Part shown: piece by piece, positions 51,135 to 64,000 of the stretch
Layout: each line of letters starts with the position of its first letter
Numbering within the stretch: the stretch's first letter is position 1
Assembly (NCBI RefSeq): GCF_040412425.1
Contig: NC_089783.1
Coordinates: 45,329,125 to 45,393,124, forward strand
Origin: Macrobrachium rosenbergii
Lineage: Eukaryota; Arthropoda; Malacostraca; Decapoda; Palaemonidae
DNA length: 64,000 nucleotides
Reading direction: 5' to 3'
Translations under genes and position numbers: made by a program
Notes under the pieces: generated by a model
Seen by the model: only the letters and a program-made list of their open reading frames with translations
Told to the model about the DNA's origin: nothing
Database searches by the model: none

Positions 51135-51215
51135 CTCCGTAGCTCTCGTAAAGTTTTTGCATGGTGGGGAAAATTCTCGTCCGTAAAGACCCGATAATTC
51201 TCTACGGGAGGAGAA
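50820..51215 (+). repeat. Segmental duplication, copy 2, with a single GA unit
   Basis: Same order of blocks as copy 1, with one GA array at 51080-51132. It contains about 20 bp (GGGATGACTGACTGGTCGAG region, 50948-50967) that copy 1 lacks. Confidence 0.93.
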
Positions 51216-51259
51216 TTAATTGATTGATTGATTAATTGTGGGTTATCTGGCGTCACAGC

Positions 51260-51360
51260 TACCAGGGAAGGGAGGAGAATGGAAAGGTGAAATAAAGAGA
51301 TAAAGGAATGTGCATGGAAAAAAAGGTGAAATAAAGAGATAAAGGAATGTGCATGGAAAA
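51260..51360. repeat. Short tandem duplication, about 42 bp x2
   Basis: GGTGAAATAAAGAGATAAAG followed by GAATGTGCATGGAAAA occurs twice in succession. Confidence 0.9.
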
Positions 51361-51687
51361 TATGTATAGGTAGCTTGGTTTTAATAAAAAAAATAATCTT
51401 CTAAAATGCGTATGTATTTGTATTTACCAAAGCTACATAAGGGTTTCAGAGACATCTGTCTCGTATCGTAAGAGAGAGGCAAGCGATAAGTTACCAGGAT
51501 CAGCCACACCCCACTCGGTGTGAAACACACTTACGCACAAACACATCTTCAACCTCGAACAGGAGGCAATGCATGGAACAAACAACGAGTACAATTTTAC
51601 AAACAGATCATTCTACAAGGGGATGTTAGGGCAAAGCACAAACATTTTCGATATCCCTGAATAAAATAAATATCATGCCGGGAAGCA

Positions 51688-51911
51688 TACTCCTGAGATG
51701 TTTACTAGTATTGCACCATCCCCTTTTTTTGCTATGCGCCTAGGTTAGGTTAGGTTAGATTATAACAACACGGAGATTGGCGTAAATTGGGCGTGGGAAA
51801 CATGATGAGATTCTTTTCAAGAAAATTCTATGGTTGGTTTTTAAGATATGGCGTTCCGCTTTTTTCAGGGAAAGGTCTCGGTACTCGGTTGCATCTCGGG
51901 AAAATGCTGCC
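51688..51911 (+). repeat. Dispersed repeat Z with embedded telomere-type tract, copy 2
   Basis: Plus-strand counterpart of 37912-38163, with a (TTAGG)n-type tract at 51742-51760 in the same internal position. The tract is shorter here than in copy 1. Ends near CTCGGGAAAATGCTGCC. Confidence 0.9.
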
Positions 51912-52298
51912 AAGAAGCGGCAAACTGACAACCACTTAGCATCACGCCACCTTCCGATGCAAACGCGTTGTTGTGCTTTTCAAACGTAAGAATCTTTTCT
52001 TAAAAACACCACTGAACTACCTTCTAACTCCTCTTTCACGTTTCATCACTAGTTAACATTGAAGTAATTTAATGTTTATCATTTAAGCATTACCATTGTC
52101 ATTATTATTATTATTACTATGATTATCATAACTTCAAATACATATTTTATTCCTTGAAGAGGCATGGCATAAGACAAGCAACCTCATCTCTCTTAATGAC
52201 TGCTTGGAAACTGAAGGTTCTTGAAGGGTAATACCGTCTGAAGCATCCTTAGAAGAAGAAAGGGTATATATATATACAGTATATACTCTGTATATATG

Positions 52299-52304
<6 letters not shown>

Positions 52305-52362
<58 letters not shown>
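52305..52362. repeat. (TA)n microsatellite
   Basis: About 28 TA units with interrupted TA on both sides. Confidence 0.95.
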
Positions 52363-52365
<3 letters not shown>

Positions 52366-52497
52366 TTATATATATACCTTTCATTAAAGCCTCCGGGTGT
52401 TCAGAAGCGTGGAACATTCATGTTTGGGGCAAATGGAATTCGAGATAGGGTAGAGCATTTCCTTTCCCTTGTCTCCAGGGATACAAAAGATGTATGT

Positions 52498-52499
<2 letters not shown>

Positions 52500-52555
<56 letters not shown>
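52500..52555. repeat. (GA)n microsatellite
   Basis: About 27 GA units. Confidence 0.97.
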
Positions 52556-52556
<1 letters not shown>

Positions 52557-52621
52557 CTATTCAAAATACATATTCTGACCGTTTCTGTTCGCTCAAACAA
52601 CTTATTAACTCATAGCCTCAA

Positions 52622-52622
<1 letters not shown>

Positions 52623-52690
<68 letters not shown>
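52623..52690. repeat. (TA)n microsatellite
   Basis: About 34 TA units. Confidence 0.97.
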
Positions 52691-52692
<2 letters not shown>

Positions 52693-53229
52693 TAGGGGTT
52701 CCTTATTATAGCCCCTATCTTACCTTCGTAGAAACCAGAAGCTATTTTTCATTCTTGCCTGCCTTTTTCACTTCCTGATAGCCCGGTAGATTACAGAGAC
52801 AATTCTACTACAATTTTGGTTTCTCTACAGCCACTTACTTTTTTAGTGGCTTAAATGTACCAGAGTGTAAGCATAGTTACTGTGGAAGGAAGTGGACCAA
52901 TTATCATCGGAGGTTATTTTTTTTTTATCTTTTATCATCGAAGGTTATTTGGTTCTCAGTGGAAGATGCACATTACGAAAAAGGTATTTCACGTTTATAT
53001 TGCTACATAGTTATGGGGTATAAGGACCTGCTAAGCATGAATGGGGTATTTCTATAAAGAGCTTTTTGCAGATTCCAGTTAGATTTTTATGTACAACAGG
53101 TTAGCGGGCAATGCAGCATATCTTAGGATTTGAAACTGAATATGTAGAAAGTAAGTGCTTGATCAACAGTTGCACAGTTGGACCTTCCGCTCATCCGGGA
53201 AACACACACATATTTCGCCTTCTGTACCC
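52691..53229. other. No gene seen
   Basis: Short duplicated words (TATCATCG-AGGTTATTT) near 52903 and 52935; no gene recognised. Confidence 0.5.
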
Positions 53230-53230
53230 T

Positions 53231-53293
53231 TCCTGCACACACACAGACACACACACGCACACACACAGACACACACACGTACACACACACACA

Positions 53294-53369
<76 letters not shown>

Positions 53370-53372
53370 TAT
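53231..53372. repeat. Compound (CA)n-(TA)n microsatellite
   Basis: CACACA with regular CGCA and CAGA interruptions (53236-53295), changing to about 32 TA units. Confidence 0.95.
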
Positions 53373-54395
<1,023 letters not shown>

Positions 54396-54449
54396 AATAT
54401 CGATATCACTCTAAGGAAGATTCAGCCCCATAACAGCTCAGGCTGATCA

Positions 54450-54580
54450 TAGATAACAGTGACTTTATCCACTGATCTTTCAAGAAAAAAAAACTGATAC
54501 TAGTGATTTTATCCACTGATCTTTCAAGAAAAAAAACAGATAACAGTGATTTTATCCACTGATCTATCAATAAAAGACAA
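54450..54580. repeat. Tandem repeat, about 44-bp unit x3
   Basis: GTGATTTTATCCACTGATCT recurs at about 54459, 54502 and 54546, each followed by CAAGAAAAAA-type sequence. Confidence 0.92.
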
Positions 54581-54739
54581 GCTGATTGCTTCTCTGTTAA
54601 AAATTCTGAAAAATTCAATCTCTATACTTAGAGTCAAAATCAACCCATCTCCGCCATGATAACTGAGTACTAAGTTTGTAAAACCGCGGATAGAGTGGAA
54701 ATAACAGCAAGTATTTTAGTGATCATAATATTCCATTAA

Positions 54740-56410
54740 AGAGATTAAAAGGAGAGAATAATATTGATGAAGAAAGGTATCCCAAAGTAGAAGGTATCCC
54801 AGAATGGAAAGACTTTGTCTGAAGAAAATGCAGTCCTAGGTCGATGGAGTGAGTAGTCAAAAGATTTGTTGAATGTGAAGAATGGATGAGAGGTAGGCAA
54901 GAATGACCAAATCTGGAAGACAGTGTTCAGTAATGCTTCTGCAAGTGAGTACTGAGGATGTGAGGAGGGCAATTACGTGGCTGAAAATGGCAAGACATCG
55001 GTTGACAGGGTTACGAATGAGATGCTACTGGCGACAATTCCTCGTTGGGGAGTCGGTAGAGTTGTCGGCTAGCGCTTGCTAGTCCCGAGTTCGAGTCTCC
55101 AGCCGGCTAATGAAGAATTAGGGGAATTTATTTCTGGTGATAGAAATTCATCTCTCGCTATAATGTGGTTCGGATTCCACAATATAGGTCCCGTTGCTAG
55201 GTAACCAATTGGTTCTAAGCCACGTAAAATTAGTCTAATCCTTCTGGCCAGCCCTAGGAGAGCTGTTAATCAGCTCAGTGGTCTGGTAAAACTAAGGTAT
55301 ACTTATTTGTATTTTTTGGTAAAAGTCTGAGTGGATGGTTAAATATACCTGGCGAGAGGAAAGTTGAAAATACTGGGTGAGGGGATTTGCTGAGAGAGTA
55401 AGGCAGGTGTCAGAAGGAGAGACAAGGTCTGAACACAACGGATTTGTGGCTCAAGTTCGTATCTGCCAAGAAACGTCTTTGGGGATCAAGAGTAAAGGGG
55501 ATACTGTATGTGACATTCTTGAGCCTAGATAAACCTTGACAAAACTGATGGAGATGCGTCGTTGGGGGTCTTGTGGGTTTGTGATATTAAAGATCATTGC
55601 TGAGAATGATTAACTCCTTCATGGAGGTGAATTTATGCTGAATACGAATATAAGAAAATGACTGGAAGAGGTGGGTTTGTCACCAGGATGAGTTGTGTCT
55701 CCATGGGCTTTTAATATCCTTATGGATGAAGTAACATAGGAAATAGGCGAAACTACATAAGACATAAGTGCAAAGTTTTGCTTTAAGAAAATGCATCATA
55801 AATAGTCGATGTTTACAATAAGAGGCAATTGAAAGTGTCTGGGAGCAGAAGTAAGGTTGTAAAGGTCAGTTGGTAAGAGGAGTATGTAGCAATGACTACT
55901 AGTGTGGATGATGAAACTGATGGATTGAAAATACTATATGGGAGTAAGTGTTACAATTGACCAGAGGATGAGATAAGAGTTAAATTACTGAGTGTGCAAA
56001 AATGTGGAAGAGAGACTGAATGTCCATGAAATCCAAGTTTGGAACGCGTAAAAGATTGCTGATATTGCTTTCCTGTACAGACATGAAGAATGAACAGCAA
56101 ATGCAAATGAGAGAAAGAAAATTAACCTGGTAAATTGTTTGCACAGCATGAGTGGTGCAACAGTAGCTGAAAGGATTATGAATATCACAAAGCATACAAA
56201 ATGCGAGAATGGTGACACTTTGATTTGATCATCAAATCAGTGCTGTGAGATGGTTCAGTCCTGAGGAAAGAATGGATGACTATAGCCTAGACAAAAGGGG
56301 GCAGAATTCAGTGATGCTAACAGGAAGGACGAGATGACGACCAAGAAAGTACTGTAATGAACAGTAAGAGCCCTTGGAATGAAGGGTTCTCATAATTAGA
56401 GAGCTCGAGA
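54740..56410 (+). mobile_element. Non-LTR retrotransposon relic 4, split by a SINE
   Basis: Weak but ordered plus-strand traces of a LINE polyprotein. A patch resembling the GxRQGCVxSPWLFNIxMD motif survives as VVSPWAFNILMDEVT (about 55694-55738). A downstream patch, VRWFSPEERMDD then GRTR-RPRK (about 56246-56350), matches the RWxGHxxRMDD...GRRGRPRxRW C-terminal signature. Many stops and frameshifts. A tRNA-SINE (55036-55304) interrupts the upstream part. The whole segment reads GA-rich on the plus strand, like the other relics in sense orientation. Confidence 0.62.
55036..55304 (+). mobile_element. tRNA-derived SINE, near full length
   Basis: The head reads CTCGTTGGGGAGTCGGTAGA and CGAGTTCGAGTCTCC (B-box-like with one change), followed by the family body to AACTAAGGTATACTT. 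Compared with the 19228 copy, it has a small deletion (AAGCTGT missing at CACAATATAGGTCCC). Confidence 0.93.
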
Positions 56411-56952
<542 letters not shown>

Positions 56953-57106
56953 CATATACTCCTGTAACACATCATGTCCATATTTTACCAGTGAAAGGGC
57001 CACAGAAGGAAGTGCTCGAAATATATGGCTGCAACGTTCAAATAGTGTTTTATGGGCCTTTTATCTTCATATTATACTGTTGTAATACAGTAAAAGATAT
57101 TCATTC

Positions 57107-57298
<192 letters not shown>

Positions 57299-58044
57299 AT
57301 AAATTCATTTTCATAACCAGAAAATCATGGATACGTAAAAATGGAACGCCATTTCAACGCATCAACAACAGTAATGAATATTTTGTTCTTCGCCCAAGAA
57401 AAAAACAAGAAACATTAATGAAATTTACCGAGAAAAAAATTGGTGTCATTTCATTTTGAATAAGATTTAACTGAACAACGCTAACTAGACTGGACTCTTT
57501 TTCTACACTGCCGCGGCTGTTGACAAATCATTATCTCTCGCTGTGACGCTAAAGGGATTAATTATTTATTTTGCCTGTAAAGGTTTATGATAAGCGTTTT
57601 ATGTCTGAGCATAGATTACCATTATGTAGCATAATATTTACGATGTAGCGTCAGTCTACTCATACTTTTTCACGGAGCGAGACTTAATTAGTATATTTTG
57701 AAAACATATTTTCTGTCAACACAATCATTTTTATGTGCCTACACAAATATCTAATCATCTTGTTACTATGCCTGATAGCACAAAAATGAAATATATAAAA
57801 AAGTATTCAAATAATCTGAAATTTAAGTAGAGACGAATTAGGAAGAAATCTTTGGGTATTTAGTCTTAAAGGTTTCTGGTAAATTAGTATTTTTCAAGCT
57901 AAGGAATGGAATGAAAGTTGTCCCATGTTTTTGTGCTACATTACATGTCTTTGTTGACGTAAACAAATAATGGCAAAATAATTCGAAGAGAATTATTAAG
58001 GCAATGAGTATTTCACACAGATATTATAAATTAATTCTGGATTG

Positions 58045-58046
<2 letters not shown>
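57299..58046. other. No gene seen
   Basis: AT-rich; nothing recognised. Confidence 0.5.
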
Positions 58047-58835
<789 letters not shown>

Positions 58836-58837
58836 TT

Positions 58838-59230
58838 TACATGTCACCCCCTTCCACCCCACCCCTTGGTACCAGTGATGTCTAAACCCCCACAAGTAAT
58901 CTTTCCAGTTAGTAAGTCATATGTATACCGAAAAGAGGTGTGATGAACCCATAGAGTTTATTCAGTTATTAAGTAAAGGGGCAGAACCAGCCCCGTTTCA
59001 GGGAAGCATTTCTCACCCACACCCCCTTTGGTGCCCTTTGGTGCTAGTGATGTCTTACCCCCCACACTATTCATTTCGAGATAGTGAGTCATATGCATAC
59101 CAAGTTTGGTTGACATTGCCCAACGCATTTCAGAGTTCTGCTGGATTATACACACACACACAAGCATCCATTTTTATTATATATATATACATATACATAT
59201 ATATATATGTATATATATGCATGTATATAT
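58838..59230 (+). repeat. Diverged direct repeat ending in a microsatellite tail
   Basis: ACCCC-rich sequence, then TTGGTACCAGTGATGTCTAA, ...AGTCATATGTATACC (58838-58928) recurs as TTGGTGCTAGTGATGTCTTA, ...AGTCATATGCATACC (59013-59102). It is followed by AAGTTTGGTTGACATTGCCC, CACACA and a TA/CA/TG-mixed tail. A unique body with a microsatellite tail resembles a retroelement 3' end, but the class is unassigned. Confidence 0.75.
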
Positions 59231-59803
59231 ATACATATACACACATATATGTATATACATACATACATACATACACACACAAACTGTGGAACAGCGTGTG
59301 GGGGCGCATGAACCATTGTAGACGCGGGCGCGCCTTCCTCATGAGAAATGACGTTCCAATAACAAAAGCCGCGATCGAAAGTTATAATTGGGGTAAAGTC
59401 TGCTTTTGCCTGGAAAACGAAACAATCGGGACATTGCTGTGATGGACTGAAGTTTTGTGGTCATTTAACTTTCCCCGGTTTTAAATCCCGACCAGAAATA
59501 ATGTTTCGAAAGCGTATATATACCTCGAGCTGCCGACGGCAGATAATTAATTCCGCTGTTTTGGGTCTGATGTCGCCGTGTAATTTACCTTTTTGGATTA
59601 GCTATTTTCGCCGCCGAGTTCTCCTGTATCAGTGAGGCATTGTTTCGCATTGGCTGGAGTGGGATTCTTATATTTTTAATGCCATAGGAAATTAATTTGG
59701 ATTTTAAGTCTATATTTTCAAATTGGAAATGTAACGTGATGAAATATAGGCATGTCGTCGTGAATATTTTAATCAGTGATATTGACAATTTAATTTAAAA
59801 TTT
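59231..59803. other. No gene called; 59290-59640 is GC-richer and non-repetitive
   Basis: Has several CG-containing words and no match elsewhere in the window. The 173-codon frame that enters it from 58921 crosses a microsatellite and repeat, so it is not a credible gene. It could contain an exon or conserved noncoding element; no motif supports a choice. Confidence 0.4.
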
Positions 59804-59898
59804 ATTGTTTACAGCTTAAAAAACACCAAAGTTAATCAGTAATATTTCCATCTATGTATCTATGTATGTAAGTATGTATGTATGTATCTATCTATCTA

Positions 59899-59954
<56 letters not shown>

Positions 59955-60060
59955 TAGATACATAGATAGATAGATAGACAGATAGATACATGCATAGATG
60001 CATAGATACATAGATGAAAATATTACTGATTAACTTAGGTGTTTTTCAGTTGTAAACAAT
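59804..60060. repeat. Foldback inverted repeat around a (TATC)n/(TA)n core
   Basis: Left arm ATTGTTTACAGCTTAAAAAA, AAGTTAATCAGTAATATT, CATCTATGTATCTATG; the right arm is its complement (CATAGATACATAGATG, AATATTACTGATTAACTT, GTTGTAAACAAT). Arms of about 100 bp meet at a TA array (59903-59950). The simple repeats are also mirrored (TATC on one side, GATA on the other). Confidence 0.93.
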
Positions 60061-60065
60061 AATAT

Positions 60066-60078
60066 ATATATGTATATA

Positions 60079-60146
<68 letters not shown>
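60066..60146. repeat. (TA)n microsatellite
   Basis: Interrupted then pure TA; starts within a few bases of the foldback's right end. A short (GT)n run follows. Confidence 0.96.
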
Positions 60147-60149
<3 letters not shown>

Positions 60150-60652
60150 ACATTTGTGTGTGTGTGTGTGTTTGCGTCACTGAAATTTATTATGACAGGA
60201 ATAAATCAAAACATAATGATGCTTGAAACAGCGTGACAAAGACTACTTGACAGAGTAATGCTTCAAGGCAGATTTATGGAACTAAACTGAAGTGACCTCA
60301 CTCAGGTATTAGACGAAATGTCTGTGATCTAGCCCTTAAGAATGATATGTGGAGCGATGTTGTATATTTAATAACTGTACACATTTAACGGACTTGTAAA
60401 GTACCACATAAATTGGGTGGTGGTGTTCATAAGAGGTAGATAGGGCTTTCGTGAGGGGAAAATTAAATGCTCACATTTGAATCCCCTAAGACTGGCACCC
60501 ATTATTTCTGTGCTAAAAATGTTATCGTATTTGGGGGCTGCAATTTCAAATATTTCATGCCATGTTGTGAACTTAGAAGAATGTAATGAAGATATTCGAG
60601 GGTTATTGCTCTCGGAGGAAATAGGACGAACCCCACTTCGTCTACTATATAT

Positions 60653-60656
<4 letters not shown>
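60147..60656. other. No gene seen
   Basis: A 95-codon plus frame ends in TA repeat; not recognisable. Confidence 0.5.

Positions 60657-60657
<1 letters not shown>

Positions 60658-60740
<83 letters not shown>
60658..60740. repeat. (TA)n microsatellite
   Basis: About 41 TA units. Confidence 0.97.
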
Positions 60741-60748
<8 letters not shown>

Positions 60749-60799
60749 ATATGCGTGTGTATAACTGAATCACGAAAATATGGAACGTGATGAATATAT

Positions 60800-60943
60800 A
60801 AATAACGATAAAATCCACGAAGGAAAGGAAACACCAGGTGCTGCGAGGCCTTCCGACTGTCTGCTAAGTAAGGGACGACAGATAGTCGAAAGGCCTTGCA
60901 GCACTCTAGTGTTTCCTTCCCTTCGTGGATTTTATTTTTATTT
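60800..60943. repeat. Hairpin, arms about 65 bp
   Basis: Left arm AAAATCCACGAAGGAAAGGA, AACACCAG, GCTGCGAGGCCTTCCGACTG; the right arm is its complement (AGTCGAAAGGCCTTGCAGCA, AGTGTTTCCTTCCCTTCGTG, GATTTTATTTTTATTT). Centre near 60871 with a short loop. It sits between two long TA arrays. Confidence 0.95.
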
Positions 60944-60948
60944 ACATA

Positions 60949-61564
<616 letters not shown>

Positions 61565-61566
61565 TA

Positions 61567-61789
61567 TGTTACAGGCAGATAGTGAAACCAGGTATTTCGC
61601 GAACTGCCTGAAATTTCAGGCAGATAACGAAAAGAACGTAGGGACTTACGATACCTCTAGGGGCTAGTACTAAACACGGCGAAACAGAGTAGCCCCTGGA
61701 GGGATCAAATGCCCCTAAGTGCATTTCGCTATCTGCCTGAAATTTCAGGCAGTTCGCGAGATGCCTGGTTTCGCTAGCTGCCTGTAACA
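61567..61789. mobile_element. MITE with nested palindromes and TA duplication
   Basis: The ends TGTTACAGGCAGATAGTGAA and TTCGCTAGCTGCCTGTAACA are complementary, and the arms extend about 65 bp (GAAACCAGG, TTCGCGAACTGCCTGAAATT). Each arm carries a self-complementary core, CTGCCTGAAATTTCAGGCAG. The middle holds a second pair (CTAGGGGCTA / TAGCCCCTGG). TA flanks both sides (61565-61566 and 61790-61791), consistent with a TA target-site duplication. It is short with no frame. A Tc1/mariner-like insertion preference is possible, but the family is not assigned. Confidence 0.88.
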
Positions 61790-61791
61790 TA

Positions 61792-63079
61792 CACAAGTTA
61801 TGGCGGAAACGAAGAATCAATAAGGCTTAAGCAATTTTATATTCATCAAGGCTGCGGTATCAACACACTTAATGCACAAGGTTGCAAACTGCCCTCACAA
61901 CGAGAAACTATGAAAGTAATTTCAATATCTTTCGGTTATAAAACGTCGGTTTTATTAAAACCAAAATAAGTTAGATGCAAATAAAACATTAAGAATCCCA
62001 TAAACTTGACCTCAAAAGATGCAATGTTGCAATGTTGAATCTTTTAGGCAGCTGTGGTCTTGCTTTGCAGGGGAAAATCATGCAATCGGCTCATCGATAA
62101 TCCTAAGTGAAAACTGAAGGAAAATCAGTTATAATACCAATTCAGTACCAAATCGAAGTAAAATAAATCTGATTTAAAAGGAATGTGTCACAATTTGCAT
62201 GAGGAGCAAAAGAAAAAGCACATAAAAAATGCTAACGCAACGCAAAATAAAATGCTGAATTTTTCCAAAATTGACACACGAATTCATGGCAGCTAAAAGC
62301 TGAATAATAAACGAAGTTCTAAGGAAACATCAGTTTTATTTTCATTACCCAGAACAGACTTGTACGGATGCTAGTCTATTGCAAGAAGTTGGTGTTTTAT
62401 CGAGTGAAAAAAAAATCCAAAACATATCATAATGATATACTTCCTCTACTCTCACTCTTGATATATCTATTATTATTAATAACGGTAATTTTTCAGACTT
62501 CTGTTTTTCATTATTGTCATGATTACTTGATCTACAATTATTGTTTTCATCGTCGTCATTATTTCTAGCAATAATCATTATTATCGTCGTCCTCCTCTGG
62601 TCAGTTCTTACTGTTTTAATAACGATAAAGCTCGTGGCTCTTGAAGATTAAGTCTCCAGTACGTTTCGAAAGTTTTCCCTCCTCTGATTAACATTGCCAC
62701 TTCTCATTTCTTCCACTCGCGGGTCCGGGCGCCATCCATTTTAGCATTACGACTTGAAATCCTATTGCTCTCGGAAGCCACAACTATTTTTAGGAAACTT
62801 TTTAACCCCCCTGGGACTAAAGGCTTTTGACTTTGAAGTTCAGGCTGACGCGGCGAAAGAAAACCAGGGGGTATGTGATCCCCGAGAAGTACTGTGCCCT
62901 GGTGTTTTTATTTTTTGGGGGGGTGATTCAGGTCTTACAACCTAAGGCGCATTACTACTAATCACGGTCTATACACTTGACTTCTTTAATTTCCATATTA
63001 GATGCCACAGCTTCAACTTTGTGTGGGGTTAGTTGACGTTTCAAAGCCACCTGTTTGTTTCTGAACACGTCTACATAAC
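61792..63079. other. No gene seen
   Basis: AT-rich, with an ATTATT-rich stretch near 62460-62600. A 63-codon plus frame (62754-62945) has no recognisable motif. Confidence 0.5.
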
Positions 63080-63080
63080 C

Positions 63081-63086
63081 TCTTTA

Positions 63087-63153
<67 letters not shown>
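63081..63153. repeat. (ATT)n microsatellite
   Basis: About 24 ATT units; the only long trinucleotide array in the window. Confidence 0.97.
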
Positions 63154-64000
63154 GTATTTTATCTTCACTTGCAGCATTAGTGCCTAGTGCCCCGTCCTTA
63201 TTGCAGAAAAACTTACAGTTAATAATTGTGGATCCCTCCGGTGAGGGTATCTTTTGAAATTAGCAGAGAAACATCTTCAAAGACTGAAAGAAATCAATAA
63301 TCAAAATATTAGTTACCAATCTCCAAATGTCTATGGGCATAAAGTTTGCTTGCTTTGATATTCAAACCATTTCTCTTGAATATACATGTACAGTATATTC
63401 ACTTGAGAATTTTTGTAAGAAAGCGGATGTTTTTAGCAAGGAAAAACTGATCACTACGGAGGTACGTGCATATGAAAGTGCTTTAATGCCTTGCATCCAA
63501 AACAATTTCAGAAGTAATATCTCTACAATAAGGACGGAACAACGGTCTTACAAAGCATTCTGTGTGAAGTGGAGATATTTATTTTTTAATCAGCTTCATC
63601 AAGAAACATCGTATGAGGACAACCTTCCAGTGTACGATGAATTTACCCCAAACACGCAAGGGTAAGTCCTACATAAGTCTGATAAAGTACATGCGTTGCC
63701 ATAGCATCACACCATCTTTATGGAGGCAGACTGTGTCTAGCCCACGGAGTAATCCTTCTAAGATATTCCGTTATTTACCTCTTTGCTCAAATGCCTGATA
63801 TATGTGTGATGTTTAATACTATACTGGGAAGGAGGAGGAAGGTTTGGATATGGAAATACACAGGATATTTGTACTGGAAGATAGATGACATCTTAGTGCG
63901 TATTGTATTACCACGGAGGTCAATATAGACTTGAATTAAGCCCTCGTAGAGGTCTAAGAGGGAAAGAGGCTTGAGCTGAGAGGAGTCGAATCATATGCAC
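63154..64000. other. No gene called; one unrecognised 112-codon frame
   Basis: The plus frame 63327-63665 is the longest here that is free of repeats, with mixed composition, but no domain or family is recognisable and no promoter or splice support is visible. It is left uncalled. Confidence 0.4.

Noticed and set aside
58921..59442. 173-codon plus-strand frame
   Set aside because: It spans a diverged repeat and a TA/CA/TG microsatellite before entering unique DNA; this is not a credible single coding unit.
63327..63665. 112-codon repeat-free plus-strand frame
   Set aside because: No recognisable family, motif, splice or promoter support; the length is within chance for a 64-kb window.

Overview
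The window looks like intergenic or intronic DNA from a large, repeat-rich arthropod genome. A decapod crustacean, possibly a caridean shrimp, is the best guess. The reasons are very dense and long (TA)n and (GA)n microsatellites, short TTAGG-type tracts (the arthropod telomere motif), tRNA-headed SINEs, decayed non-LTR retrotransposons, and no compact gene structure on either strand. The taxon is inferred from repeat style, not from a marker gene. I see no bacterial genes, rRNA, functional tRNA, CRISPR array or complete protein-coding gene. Almost every long open frame is microsatellite (Ile-Tyr, Ser-Leu or Arg-Glu runs), satellite or transposon sequence.

Layout. 1-9 kb: TA/GA arrays, a hairpin-rich dispersed element, tRNA-SINEs, an inverted repeat at 3.75-4.13 kb, and two back-to-back long palindromes at 5.9-6.5 kb. 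9-22 kb: TA arrays, a foldback at 9.5-9.8 kb and two minus-strand non-LTR relics (10.6-12.3 kb and 19.55-21.3 kb, the latter with a SINE at its downstream edge). 22-30 kb: a minisatellite of about 114 bp with TTAGG-like motifs, and a 53-bp satellite of 29 copies with an 11-unit higher-order duplication. 30-38 kb: two TIR elements, a retrotransposon 3' fragment, a tandem array of about 56-bp units in dimers, SINE-like copies, and a three-fold unit carrying GA arrays. 38-48 kb: compound TA-GA arrays, one exon candidate at 40.9-41.0 kb (minus strand), two more copies of the hairpin-rich element and a GC-richer tandem repeat. 48-54 kb: a segmental duplication whose copies differ in the number of internal GA-bearing units, and a second copy of a telomere-motif-bearing dispersed repeat. 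54-64 kb: the longest TA arrays, a retrotransposon relic split by a SINE, two foldbacks beside or around TA arrays, and a MITE.

The only plausible host-type coding signal is the 42-codon exon at 40883-41008 (minus), which resembles the basic N-terminus of ZMYM1/hAT-like proteins. The main interest of the window is structural. Many long inverted repeats sit around or beside microsatellites, and several tandem arrays show higher-order or edge-duplication signatures. I found no convincing new multi-gene system.
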